DNA of 49,967 nucleotides from Synergistaceae bacterium OttesenSCG-928-I11 (GTDB taxonomy: Bacteria; Synergistota; Synergistia; Synergistales; Synergistaceae). The position numbers and the translations under genes are program-made. The stretch's first letter is position 1. Every line of letters starts with the position of its first letter. The stretch is taken from contig JAJDHV010000005.1 of NCBI GenBank assembly GCA_030266365.1, forward strand, positions 1-49,967. Reading direction: 5' to 3'. Below are positions 8,837 through 16,698 of this stretch, piece by piece. A model generated the notes under the pieces. That model made no database searches, was not told the DNA's origin, and saw nothing but the letters and a program-made list of their open reading frames with translations.

Positions 8837-9782
8837 ATCCCAGCTTGCCGCGCTCCGAGCCCCTGACGACGTCGAAATCGAGTCGTGCGCCTGTCATCAT
8901 GGAGTTGATGGCGTTCATGATACTTGGAACATCCTTTATCGATATCCCGTTGATTCCAGTCAATTCATCTTCTGCCTTTACGCCCAATTGATGCAGCAAG
9001 CTGTCCGGGCGCATCATCTTCACTATCATACCCGAAGAAGTCGGAATGAGTCGGAGTTTTCCAAGTTCCGCATAAGGGTTCATCAGGAGGCTATGCAGCA
9101 GTTCTCTGCTGATCGTCCCGTCCTGACCGTTGAATTCGGCGTTTTGTACGTTTGCCCCCTGTGCCGAGGGTGTCGCAGCGGGAGGGGCGGACGCGGTTTG
9201 CTTGGGACGCGCAGACGGCACCGGTTGCTTTGCCGAATAGTTCAGGTAGATCGTGTAATTGTCGCCGTCGAGGGAGAATACGACGCTTCCCGAATCCACC
9301 TGCGATAGGATATACCCGTTAAATTCTTGATCTTTCAGCACCAGTGAAGTGGCGCTTTCCACTGTGACCCACGCCGCGACAGGCGGGATTGTCCCGACAA
9401 GACGAAAGAGGTCGATCGGCGTCGCTTCTTTTTTCTCCTCCTCGACGACCTCGAGAACAGGGGCTTTCTCTGCAACGTTAAAGGCGGAAAATGTGATGTC
9501 GCTTTTGGGGACGGTTGCGACCGCAGAAAAAACACTGGGAGATCTTTGAGAGATGGATTGCGCCAATAGTGTCTGTATCTGCATGGTTTTACCGGCAAGG
9601 AAACCGTCCAGAAGCATGCAGAGTAAAAAAGCCAGCAAAAGCGCCAGAAGAAAGAAACCGAACAGTCGAAGCGCAAAAGTCGAAGCAAGCGTCGATTGAA
9701 TACTTCCATGGTCTCGTCGAATTGTAAAACGAGCAAATGAAAAATTCTCCCAAAATTTAAGCTTATTTATTCTGTGCTTCAT
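8823..9782 (-). CDS. gspC: Type II secretion protein GspC (HR domain plus PDZ)
   Basis: Inner-membrane clamp protein linking the platform to the secretin, 319 residues from ATG 9782, with GGAGAA just upstream; the longer open frame lies within the preceding gene. A cytoplasmic N terminus of about 36 residues is followed by one membrane helix (about 37-60), a periplasmic HR-type beta domain (about 120-200, RLVGTIPP...AAWVTVES), a Pro/Ala/Gln-rich linker, and a C-terminal PDZ-like domain (about 235-319). The PDZ has the substrate-groove segment MRPDSLLHQLGVKAEDELTG. It overlaps the preceding gspN-like gene by 20 nt. Confidence 0.82.
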   Translation of the reverse strand: MKHRINKLKFWENFSFARFTIRRDHGSIQSTLASTFALRLFGFFLLALLLAFLLCMLLDGFLAGKTMQIQTLLAQSISQRSPSVFSAVATVPKSDITFSAFNVAEKAPVLEVVEEEKKEATPIDLFRLVGTIPPVAAWVTVESATSLVLKDQEFNGYILSQVDSGSVVFSLDGDNYTIYLNYSAKQPVPSARPKQTASAPPAATPSAQGANVQNAEFNGQDGTISRELLHSLLMNPYAELGKLRLIPTSSGMIVKMMRPDSLLHQLGVKAEDELTGINGISIKDVPSIMNAINSMMTGARLDFDVVRGSERGKLGYVVK

Positions 9783-10371
9783 AACGGATTCTCCACTCGC
9801 CTTTTTCGTTCGACTCGACAAAACGAGCCAAAATCGGGTTCTTCAACATTGTACCAATGTGTTCCGGTACGGTGAACATGATCGAGCTGTCTATCATTTT
9901 TTTTGTTTGGATATCGTAAACCAAATTCCCCGAAAGTTGCACATCTCCGGAAAATTGCGCGTCTGTGGCACGAAATGTTTCGCGTGTCATTGCAAGTTTC
10001 ACATGTCCGCCGCCTAACTCGAGTTTGTTATTGGGAACGAGTGTGATCGTTCCCCCTGAAAAATCGACCTCACACACCCCGCCAAAGGAAAAAACGCTGG
10101 ATAATGGCAGAATCCTGACCGTTACGTTCGACAAAAAAGCGCGTGCCATCGGCGTTTCGATATCGAATGTACGCATCCGGTAGACCGGAGAAAAGCCTCC
10201 GTCCGCCTCAAAATTGTCGTAATGAACGTAAGTCCCGCTTTTGGCCGCATTGAGCCGAAAAGAATCCAACCCATAAATACCGATCGTCTGCCAAGGAGCA
10301 AACACGAGAAGGCCCAGAAAAAACGCACACAATACGGCGCCAAACGCCAGGAAATATTTCAGAAATTTCAT
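9763..10371 (-). CDS. GspN-like type II secretion accessory protein
   Basis: A 202-residue protein with one N-terminal membrane anchor (about 5-27, YFLAFGAVLCAFFLGLLVFA) and a beta-rich periplasmic remainder containing FSGGTITLVPNN and SGDVQLSGNLVYD. Anchor plus repetitive beta strands resembles GspN, an optional accessory component with AsmA-like character. Position between the gspM-like and gspC genes supports this. The protein is shorter than enterobacterial GspN (about 250 residues). Its start abuts the gspM stop. I rely on architecture and context, not on a diagnostic motif. Confidence 0.62.
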   Translation of the reverse strand: MKFLKYFLAFGAVLCAFFLGLLVFAPWQTIGIYGLDSFRLNAAKSGTYVHYDNFEADGGFSPVYRMRTFDIETPMARAFLSNVTVRILPLSSVFSFGGVCEVDFSGGTITLVPNNKLELGGGHVKLAMTRETFRATDAQFSGDVQLSGNLVYDIQTKKMIDSSIMFTVPEHIGTMLKNPILARFVESNEKGEWRIRYEAQNK

Positions 10372-10847
10372 CAGTTTTGCTCCAGTAAAAGCGTTACGGC
10401 TAGTAAACGCTCATTGTCGACAGGCAACGCTTTTAACTCCGCAGTCTTGATTTTCAGGCCGCGGCTGTCCAGCGTAAGTAAAAAATCCTTTAACTCCTCT
10501 CCGTAAACGCGCTCGAGTTGGAGAGAAATGCCCGAGACATTGGACTGCAACTGCACCATTCGGTCGCGGAGGCCCAGGGTGTTCACGATTTCCGAAAGCA
10601 CGCTCAGCGGTTCACCCCGAATTGCTTGTGTCGGTATCGACGATCCTTTTGACGAAGACGCTTGATAAAGGATGGCGTTATTGACGATCTGATCCCCAGT
10701 GTTCAAACTTGTACGAAGCGAGTGGCTCGTGTCGTATATTCGAAACAAGAGAAATAAAAGAGCAATCCAAAGCAAAACCGCCAATAGGTAAATCAGTGTA
10801 AGTTTTCGGGTTTCTGGCATCTCCCTCAACTCGGCGATGATATTCAT
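10371..10847 (-). CDS. GspM-like type II secretion protein
   Basis: A 158-residue bitopic inner-membrane protein: a short cytoplasmic N terminus with Lys/Arg, one membrane helix (about 17-38, LTLIYLLAVLLWIALLFLLF), then a periplasmic region with a small alpha-beta domain (LSVLSEIVNTLGLRDRMVQL and LERVYGEELKDFLLTLDSRG). This is the GspM architecture, whose ferredoxin-like domain pairs with GspL. The ATG overlaps the gspL stop (ATGA), so the two are probably translated in step. Sequence conservation in GspM is low, so the call depends on layout and the adjoining GspL-like gene. Confidence 0.68.
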   Translation of the reverse strand: MNIIAELREMPETRKLTLIYLLAVLLWIALLFLLFRIYDTSHSLRTSLNTGDQIVNNAILYQASSSKGSSIPTQAIRGEPLSVLSEIVNTLGLRDRMVQLQSNVSGISLQLERVYGEELKDFLLTLDSRGLKIKTAELKALPVDNERLLAVTLLLEQN

Positions 10848-12001
10848 TGTTTTCCACCCCTTGTGATGGACATGTTAAAACGAAGCGCGCCATTGGGAAT
10901 ACGCTGGATGTTATCGACACGCGGAGTATATCCTTCTTCTTCGAGAAGCGACCGCAATTTTTGAATCGACTCGTTGTTTTCAGCCGTTCCCATGACGTCG
11001 GTATTCTCCGAACCATATCTAAGCAATTCCAACGTAATGTCGCTTGAGGTCGCAAAATGACTCCATGCGACAGAAAAACTCCTCACAACTTCAAGCAACG
11101 AAGCATCGGCTCCATCAGGAGAATTCAAAGAGCGAACTTTGGCGCGCGCGGAACTGAGCGGTTGTCTCGAACGTTCGCCGAAGGAAGTAAAATAGAGGGT
11201 TTCAGCGTTAAGAGCCGACGCAGAAAAGAGCGAGTAATGTTGATAGTAGATGCCGGCTGCAACAATCAACAGGAAAGCGGCGGATGCCGCGAGAATTTTT
11301 CCGAACCTTGTAAGTGCAACGGACATCTTCTCGCGCATCTCGAGAAGATTCGTTCCGCGATTTGAAAGGTCCAAAGCGGCATATGCGGGACATGCCGAGA
11401 GTGTGCTTGTTCCAAAGCGTTGTATGTCGTCGTCGGAAAGTTCATTTTTATTTACCGCAAAAAAACGCTCGACTGTTGCGCCTTGAGATGCGATGTATTT
11501 TAAGGCGGCGTCCTTTTCGTGCTCCACATCGCTTTTTTCGGACGGACTCGTCGCGTGGTATTTCGGCGTCCAATTTTCCAGCCAGAGAGTCGTGATAAAC
11601 GCTTCGTCAGAATACACGATCAAACCGGTTCCTTCGACCTCGGCGGCAAAAGCGAGCGCAACAGGCCAAATCGATGTTTTTTCATTTTGAGAAAGAACCT
11701 CATCGTCGAACCCATTTTGACCAAAGAGAAGAAAAACGCAACCGGAGGAGGTTTTTTTTTCGTTCTTGATGAAGAAAGGCACGATGGAGACATTTTGCGA
11801 CGCATCGCCGAGAAGTGGGCGAAATTGAATGCGCAATGCTTCTTTTACACGCGATATCCCTGTAAAAGGAAAATGGAACTGCTGTACCGCGATATTCGTG
11901 AACGTGTATAATAAAATACAATTTCCATTGTAAAGCGATGTTTTGGATCGATTGGAGTCGTCAAGCAGGATAAATTTATTATATTCCAAAGGTTTCTTCA
12001 T
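10844..12001 (-). CDS. GspL-like type II secretion protein
   Basis: A 385-residue protein with a large soluble N-terminal region (about 1-230), one membrane helix (about 234-253, KILAASAAFLLIVAAGIYY) and a periplasmic C-terminal domain of about 130 residues. This matches GspL: a cytoplasmic actin-like fold that binds GspE and a periplasmic ferredoxin-like domain that binds GspM. Nucleotide-binding motifs are not evident in the N-terminal domain, as is usual for GspL. Codon use here is somewhat AT-richer than in the flanking housekeeping genes. It starts 3 nt after the gspK stop. Confidence 0.7.
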   Translation of the reverse strand: MKKPLEYNKFILLDDSNRSKTSLYNGNCILLYTFTNIAVQQFHFPFTGISRVKEALRIQFRPLLGDASQNVSIVPFFIKNEKKTSSGCVFLLFGQNGFDDEVLSQNEKTSIWPVALAFAAEVEGTGLIVYSDEAFITTLWLENWTPKYHATSPSEKSDVEHEKDAALKYIASQGATVERFFAVNKNELSDDDIQRFGTSTLSACPAYAALDLSNRGTNLLEMREKMSVALTRFGKILAASAAFLLIVAAGIYYQHYSLFSASALNAETLYFTSFGERSRQPLSSARAKVRSLNSPDGADASLLEVVRSFSVAWSHFATSSDITLELLRYGSENTDVMGTAENNESIQKLRSLLEEEGYTPRVDNIQRIPNGALRFNMSITRGGKQ

Positions 12002-12004
12002 TTT

Positions 12005-12931
12005 TCATTCTCCCCAGCTGAGAATTTGGCAGGCTTGACCATTTCTCTTCAGCATAACTGAAAAATTTCGTTCGCGATTGGCGTTTGTCACTTTCATGTC
12101 TAACAAAAAAAAATTGCTTTTATATGCCAAGACATTGGACAACCTGGTATGCGCTGCCATCGGGAAACCTGGAATTTTTACCAAATCCTTTTCCCCTTCG
12201 ATTATATTTTCCGACCGATAAATGGCAATGGCGTCGGCAACATCCGGTCCGATTTCCGAGTCAAGTGCGGCAAGGATTTCCCTCGGGGCAAGGTTGACGT
12301 TGATAGGTCCATCTCCGTATACGGTGAAAAACCGATCGATCGTCTGCTTATCTGAATCGGGTTGTGCGTAAACCATATCACGTTCTATTTTTTTGATTTT
12401 GAGCAACTCGCTAAGGTGGCTGATTTTTCGGTTGACATAATATTCCTCTTCCATGCTCCCAGGGCGCGCTTCCGTATCGCTATCCAAAAAATCGAGAATC
12501 AGCAGTGACAATTGATCATTTCCCATTTGTTTCCAGAACTCCTGCCACACATACTCGAATTCGGTTTTCATTGTAATGCCGTCAGGCAAAAACAACCCGT
12601 TTATTGGAACCAATCGATCTTGCGGCGTAATCTTCGCCGTCACTTCCCAGTTGCCGAAGAACAACAAAAAAGGATAATCCGGCATGTATAACAGTTCTAG
12701 TTCAGAATCATAATTGTTGCTATCGCCTCCGATCCAACTGCCGATTATCTGGCATGCGACGGAAGCGAGGCTTCTGGAAACGAGCGCGAATTCTTCATGG
12801 GACGCCCTTCTCATCTCTTGACGCGCAAACCACGCGAATGTCGTTGCCGCACTGAGGAGAAGCGTCGATATAAAGAGAACCGTGATCAGAACAAAGCCGC
12901 TCTTCCTAGGAGTTCGGAAACCACGCTTCAT
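12005..12931 (-). CDS. gspK: Minor pseudopilin GspK-like
   Basis: Large minor pseudopilin of the pseudopilus tip, about 308 residues. The N terminus has a basic leader ending RKSG, then the hydrophobic helix FVLITVLFISTLLLS without a +5 Glu, which is the GspK hallmark. Further family features are ILDFLDSDTEAR near residue 150 and GPINVNLAPREILAALD near 220, the segment that carries the helix-hairpin-helix-like fold. ATG 12931 has GGAAAG 5 nt upstream; ATG 12952 is an in-frame alternative. The start lies inside the end of gspJ. GspK with GspI and GspJ would form the tip complex. Confidence 0.83.
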   Translation of the reverse strand: MKRGFRTPRKSGFVLITVLFISTLLLSAATTFAWFARQEMRRASHEEFALVSRSLASVACQIIGSWIGGDSNNYDSELELLYMPDYPFLLFFGNWEVTAKITPQDRLVPINGLFLPDGITMKTEFEYVWQEFWKQMGNDQLSLLILDFLDSDTEARPGSMEEEYYVNRKISHLSELLKIKKIERDMVYAQPDSDKQTIDRFFTVYGDGPINVNLAPREILAALDSEIGPDVADAIAIYRSENIIEGEKDLVKIPGFPMAAHTRLSNVLAYKSNFFLLDMKVTNANRERNFSVMLKRNGQACQILSWGE

Positions 12932-13511
12932 AAATTCTTTCCGCATCTTCATATTCGAACGTCACGCGAAGTGCCTGAGGCGTCGTGCCGTTATAACCGT
13001 CCAACCATTCCGAACCTCGCAACATTTGTACAGAAAACCCCTCCAGTTGGGGCAGCAACAACTGCGAATCTTCCTCTTCAAGAGTTTTCTGCAGGTCCGT
13101 TTCCTGTGTGATATCTTCGACGATAATCCACCGATAGAGACCAGAACCCTTCGAATCAGAGAATAAGTTTTCTTTTGGGATGGCATAAACGACATTTCCC
13201 ACCGGTCCTCCGGCATAAGAAGGAGTTACGGTCCAAGCAATCAGCGCGTCCCTCGGTTTTTCCGCCAATTCCTCGCTTTGTATCACCTTGATCGGCGATG
13301 CGACATGGAGTTGTGCGGTTTCTCTTAAATCTTGAACGATCCGATTGAAGACAGAGCGTTCTCGATTTGTTTCTGTGAATACCTGCCTCGTGTTCGAAAG
13401 AGTGCGAACGGTAAACAACAGAGGTGTCACACCAGCAGATACGATTATACCTGCAATACCCAGCACGATGAGGATTTCAACGAGTGTAAAAGCTCCTTTT
13501 TTCTTTGCCAT
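12906..13511 (-). CDS. Minor pseudopilin GspJ-like
   Basis: Prepilin-like protein of 201 residues. The leader is MAKKKGA and the mature helix begins FTLVEILIVLGIAGIIV, with Phe as +1 and Glu as +5. Ala rather than Gly precedes the predicted cleavage site, which prepilin peptidases tolerate less well but do accept. The C-terminal beta-rich region (GFSVQMLRGSEWLDGYNG and TPQALRVTFEYED) matches the GspJ layout. It stands directly before gspK, the usual order, and overlaps it. GspG or GspH are less likely given the length. Confidence 0.75.
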   Translation of the reverse strand: MAKKKGAFTLVEILIVLGIAGIIVSAGVTPLLFTVRTLSNTRQVFTETNRERSVFNRIVQDLRETAQLHVASPIKVIQSEELAEKPRDALIAWTVTPSYAGGPVGNVVYAIPKENLFSDSKGSGLYRWIIVEDITQETDLQKTLEEEDSQLLLPQLEGFSVQMLRGSEWLDGYNGTTPQALRVTFEYEDAERIYEAWFPNS

Positions 13512-13521
13512 CGCAGAGGAA

Positions 13522-15387
13522 TTACTGTGATTGAGCCTCGGAAGCCGGTTGGATCCGATACATCGACGGACTCAGATATTGCGTCAATTCTCTGAGAAGC
13601 TCCTGGCTTCTGAACTCCTGCGCATGATTGAGCAACTCGAAGAGTAACTTGGATGTCGGCCTCTTTTTAAACGCCTGATAGAGATTGTTTATACCTTGTG
13701 TTACGATTTCATCATTTTTTTGGAGTTTCCCGACATTGATGAAAAGCTGAGCGAGTTGCTCCTTTGCATCGTCACGAGACATCAAACGCGTTTCAGCTTT
13801 TTTCAGTAATTCCTGTTTCTCAAGAACACTGCTCTGTTTGGCGACGGCATTGTAGATAAGCTGGTCCCCCTCGATTCCGCCCGCAAGGAAAACAAAACCG
13901 TAAACGGCGATTCCCGCGATGAGCCCTCCAAAACACTTATAGATAAAGTCACTCACCGTTGCCGTTAATTTGATCGATCGCGGCAGAATGGAGCGATTCG
14001 CCAGCGCAAAGGCAAGTGCCATCCATACCGAATTTTCAATTCGATGAAATGGGCGGCTGAACAAAGCGTCGAACCACAGAAGAAAGGTCATCGCAATCCC
14101 CCAAATTGCTTCGGGCGGCAGTTGTTTGCGTTGTACGAGGGCTTTTATGAACGCGTACAACCACCAAATGCCCAGCAGGAGCAGGATACCAGCTCCGGCA
14201 ACACCCGTTTCCGCAAGCCATTGAATATATTCGCTGTGTGCCCAATATGTAAACTGCCAATTATAGCCTGGTTTGTCGTAAAGTTCTGGGTATTTTTGGT
14301 ACATAATTCGCTGCGCATCCAAAAAATGCCATTTATATTGACCGAGACCGACCCCGGTAATCGGTTGCTTGAGATAGACTTCCCAACTGGTTTTCCATAT
14401 GCTCGCTCGCCCGGCAATCGAAGCCGGGTTCTTGAACATATCGAGCATCTTCCAAACCAAAGAACCGCCCCGGTCGGTTCCTAAGACGGAACTTGCCGCC
14501 AACACGATGACCACGAAAAAAACGATGACTCCAAAGAGCTTGAAAGATCTGCGCAACGCCTTGTGTTGCCCTGTTCTCCAAAGGCTGAGGACGAGAACGA
14601 CGAACGCGACGATCAGAGAAAGGATCCCTCCTCTTGCGGTCGAACTCCATAACCCCCACGCGTTGACGGCAAGAACGACGAGATTTGCCCATATGATTGG
14701 TTTTTTCATGGCATTTTGGCCTTCTTCAGTCTCGTCGATATAATTTAAATGAAGAAAAAGACCGTTCAACACAGTCATTGCAGTCCAAAGCCCAAACATC
14801 TCCTGTTGCGCCGTATTGCCAATATAATTACCGGGAACGTCTAGAATGAAGGGGAAACCGGAATTCAATCCGCGTATCAGCAATTCCGCGAAAATGACGT
14901 TGATCGCAGCGTTTACATTTCCACCCCAGAGAATGATTTTATGCAGTCGTTTGGATTTGAAAACATTGTATGCGAGAAAATAAACTGCAAAGAGGGATGC
15001 AAAATAGAACCACTCTTTGGCGAATGTAGAAGCAGAAGAAAGTTTGATATATAGCGGCTGAAGGGAAATGATTAAAAGCAGAATCAACCATGCGAAGGCG
15101 AACGGGTCCAGGGTGAAGTCGGTTCTTTTTGCACCGAAACGAATTAACTGCACACCGGCAATCAAAGTCATCACGCCGATCGGGGCCATCGTAACCGTCC
15201 ATTTCATGATATGCAGCGTGTCGAAAAAATGCCTGCCGGAAAAGACCAGATTGGGCAGCGCAAAGGAAATGAAAAAAGCGATAGAAAGCAACCACATGGG
15301 TACAAGTGGTTGCTTTTCTGCAATAGCACTTCTAGCGCCTTTGAATTTTTCGGCGTTCTTAAATTTGTTTTCTTTGGTCTGTGCCAT
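13522..15387 (-). CDS. O-antigen ligase family membrane protein (Wzy_C; possible pilin O-oligosaccharyltransferase)
   Basis: Polytopic membrane protein of 621 residues with about 12 hydrophobic segments and a C-terminal soluble extension of about 110 residues. The Wzy_C family signature is the periplasmic loop ending in WAHSEYIQWLAETGVAGAG, containing the conserved His, preceded by GVGLGQYKW. Such enzymes transfer lipid-linked glycans to lipid A (WaaL), to growing O antigen (Wzy) or to pilins (PglL/TfpO). The helical C-terminal extension resembles the TPR tails of PglL-type ligases. The ATG overlaps the parB-like stop by one base (TAATG), and three pseudopilin genes lie downstream, so a pilin-linked role is plausible but not proven. 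Confidence 0.82.
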   Translation of the reverse strand: MAQTKENKFKNAEKFKGARSAIAEKQPLVPMWLLSIAFFISFALPNLVFSGRHFFDTLHIMKWTVTMAPIGVMTLIAGVQLIRFGAKRTDFTLDPFAFAWLILLLIISLQPLYIKLSSASTFAKEWFYFASLFAVYFLAYNVFKSKRLHKIILWGGNVNAAINVIFAELLIRGLNSGFPFILDVPGNYIGNTAQQEMFGLWTAMTVLNGLFLHLNYIDETEEGQNAMKKPIIWANLVVLAVNAWGLWSSTARGGILSLIVAFVVLVLSLWRTGQHKALRRSFKLFGVIVFFVVIVLAASSVLGTDRGGSLVWKMLDMFKNPASIAGRASIWKTSWEVYLKQPITGVGLGQYKWHFLDAQRIMYQKYPELYDKPGYNWQFTYWAHSEYIQWLAETGVAGAGILLLLGIWWLYAFIKALVQRKQLPPEAIWGIAMTFLLWFDALFSRPFHRIENSVWMALAFALANRSILPRSIKLTATVSDFIYKCFGGLIAGIAVYGFVFLAGGIEGDQLIYNAVAKQSSVLEKQELLKKAETRLMSRDDAKEQLAQLFINVGKLQKNDEIVTQGINNLYQAFKKRPTSKLLFELLNHAQEFRSQELLRELTQYLSPSMYRIQPASEAQSQ

Positions 15388-16616
15388 TACGCATCGCTCT
15401 CCTGTGAAACAGCGGTGTTGCCGAGAAAGTCGACGGAGATTTCTACGACAAGCGCACTTTGGTCCATTTGTTTTACCTTCCACTGCGCGGAGATCCCTCG
15501 GTTCCTGTGTTTGTTGATCAACGTTGCGAGATCGCCGAGCAACTCTCCGGCCGGACCGTCCGTCGCTTCCTGAGATCTTTTTTCGTTTCTGCGGTTTGTT
15601 TTTTTGCCGTCGTGCCAGCTTTCTGAGAGAAGCTCAAGCGCTCTGGCACTTAAATCTTCGTCGATCGCTTTTTGCGCGAGCATCCGCTGTTCCTCAACGG
15701 AGAGGCTTAGAAGGGATCTGGCTTGGCGTTCGCCGAGTTTCCCGGAAATGACAAGATCCTGCACGGATTGGTCCAGGCGCAAAAGCCGCAATTTGTTTGC
15801 GATGGACGCTTGTGAACGACCGGTTCTGCGAGAGAGTTCCGTCTGGCTCCACCCTGTTTTTGAAATAATATCCTGCAAACACATCGCTTCTTCGATCGCT
15901 GACAGGTTTTTTCTTTGAATGTTTTCAACCAAGGCAATAATTTGCTGTGTCAAAGGTTGCGTCGCGACAACCATCGCGGGAATTTCAGTCAACCCTGCTC
16001 TTTGTGCCGCACGCAACCTTCGCTCGCCGGCTATCAACTCGTATGCATTCCCGACCTGTCTGACCAATATCGGCTGAAGCACACCGAGTTCCTTTATCGA
16101 CTGCGAGAGTTCCGTAATTTCATTCTCACCCATAATCTTTCGTGGTTGAAATGGGTTGGGTTTTACGCGTGCGACCGATATTTTTAGTAACGTTTCGTCG
16201 CCATGTCCCTGCACATCCATGATGCCCGTCATTGTTGCAGCGTCCAAAGTATTTGTGTCCAAGTTTTCAGCAGTCGGTGTGGATTCCTCTGCCGGAGTTT
16301 CTGCATTGCCCACTTCTTTTTCAGCCTCAAGAAGTTCGGAATCAGTTTGTTGGTTTTGCGTGTCTGCATGCAGGTCGGTTAATTGGGGAAAAGCCTCCGG
16401 GTTTTCGGCAGGGCGTGATATTTCCGTCAAAAGAGTATCTGGATTTTCATTCTCGATAACGTCATCAATAGCGCGCTCTGTATGCTCGAGAGCGGCCATC
16501 AATTGGTCGTTGATCTGTTTTTTTTCATTTTCGGAATGAAGCGTCGTCTCACCCGGTGCATCCTCGCCATCGGGGTTTTTCAAAAATCTTAAAATGTCCC
16601 ACATTTTATCGGCCAC
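15387..16616 (-). CDS. ParB/Noc-family CTP-dependent DNA-binding protein with a long acidic N-terminal extension
   Basis: A ParB-fold protein of 409 residues from GTG 16616, with AGGGGG 7 nt upstream. The ParB core starts at about 142: KPNPFQPRK, box I SIKELGVLQPILVR, the CTP-binding box II GERRLRAAQRAG (197-208), box III ENIQRKNLSAIEEA (231-244), then a helix-turn-helix (WSQTELSRRTGRSQASIANK, 256-275). Ahead of this is an amphipathic segment (MWDILRFLK, 5-13), reminiscent of the membrane-targeting helix of Noc, and about 125 acidic, Thr/Asn/Glu-rich residues probably disordered. The C terminus (about 365-400) is the likely dimerisation domain. No partner parA is present. It is translationally coupled to the ligase and follows dnaB by 82 nt. 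Chromosome-segregation ParB is the alternative reading. Confidence 0.82.
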   Translation of the reverse strand: MADKMWDILRFLKNPDGEDAPGETTLHSENEKKQINDQLMAALEHTERAIDDVIENENPDTLLTEISRPAENPEAFPQLTDLHADTQNQQTDSELLEAEKEVGNAETPAEESTPTAENLDTNTLDAATMTGIMDVQGHGDETLLKISVARVKPNPFQPRKIMGENEITELSQSIKELGVLQPILVRQVGNAYELIAGERRLRAAQRAGLTEIPAMVVATQPLTQQIIALVENIQRKNLSAIEEAMCLQDIISKTGWSQTELSRRTGRSQASIANKLRLLRLDQSVQDLVISGKLGERQARSLLSLSVEEQRMLAQKAIDEDLSARALELLSESWHDGKKTNRRNEKRSQEATDGPAGELLGDLATLINKHRNRGISAQWKVKQMDQSALVVEISVDFLGNTAVSQESDA

Positions 16617-16659
16617 AATAACGCCCCCTGCTGATTACCATAAATTCACAAGCTGTAAT

Positions 16660-16681
16660 TTTGTATGTATATATGTACAAA
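16660..16681. promoter_or_regulatory. Near-palindrome in the dnaB-parB gap
   Basis: In the 82-nt gap before parB, TTTGTA (16660-16665) and TACAAA (16676-16681) are perfect 6-bp arms around an alternating pyrimidine-purine core (TGTATATATG). The gap is the most AT-rich stretch of the operon and the element lies 44-65 nt upstream of the parB start. It could be an operator or part of an internal promoter; no convincing -35/-10 pair stands out. Confidence 0.3.
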
Positions 16682-16698
16682 GTATCGATAAACACGTA

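Noticed and set aside
15738-15749. TTTCCCGGAAAT, resembling a Noc-binding site, inside the parB-like gene.
   Set aside because: It lacks one central G of the 14-bp consensus, lies in coding sequence and is a single copy, so it is best explained by codons.
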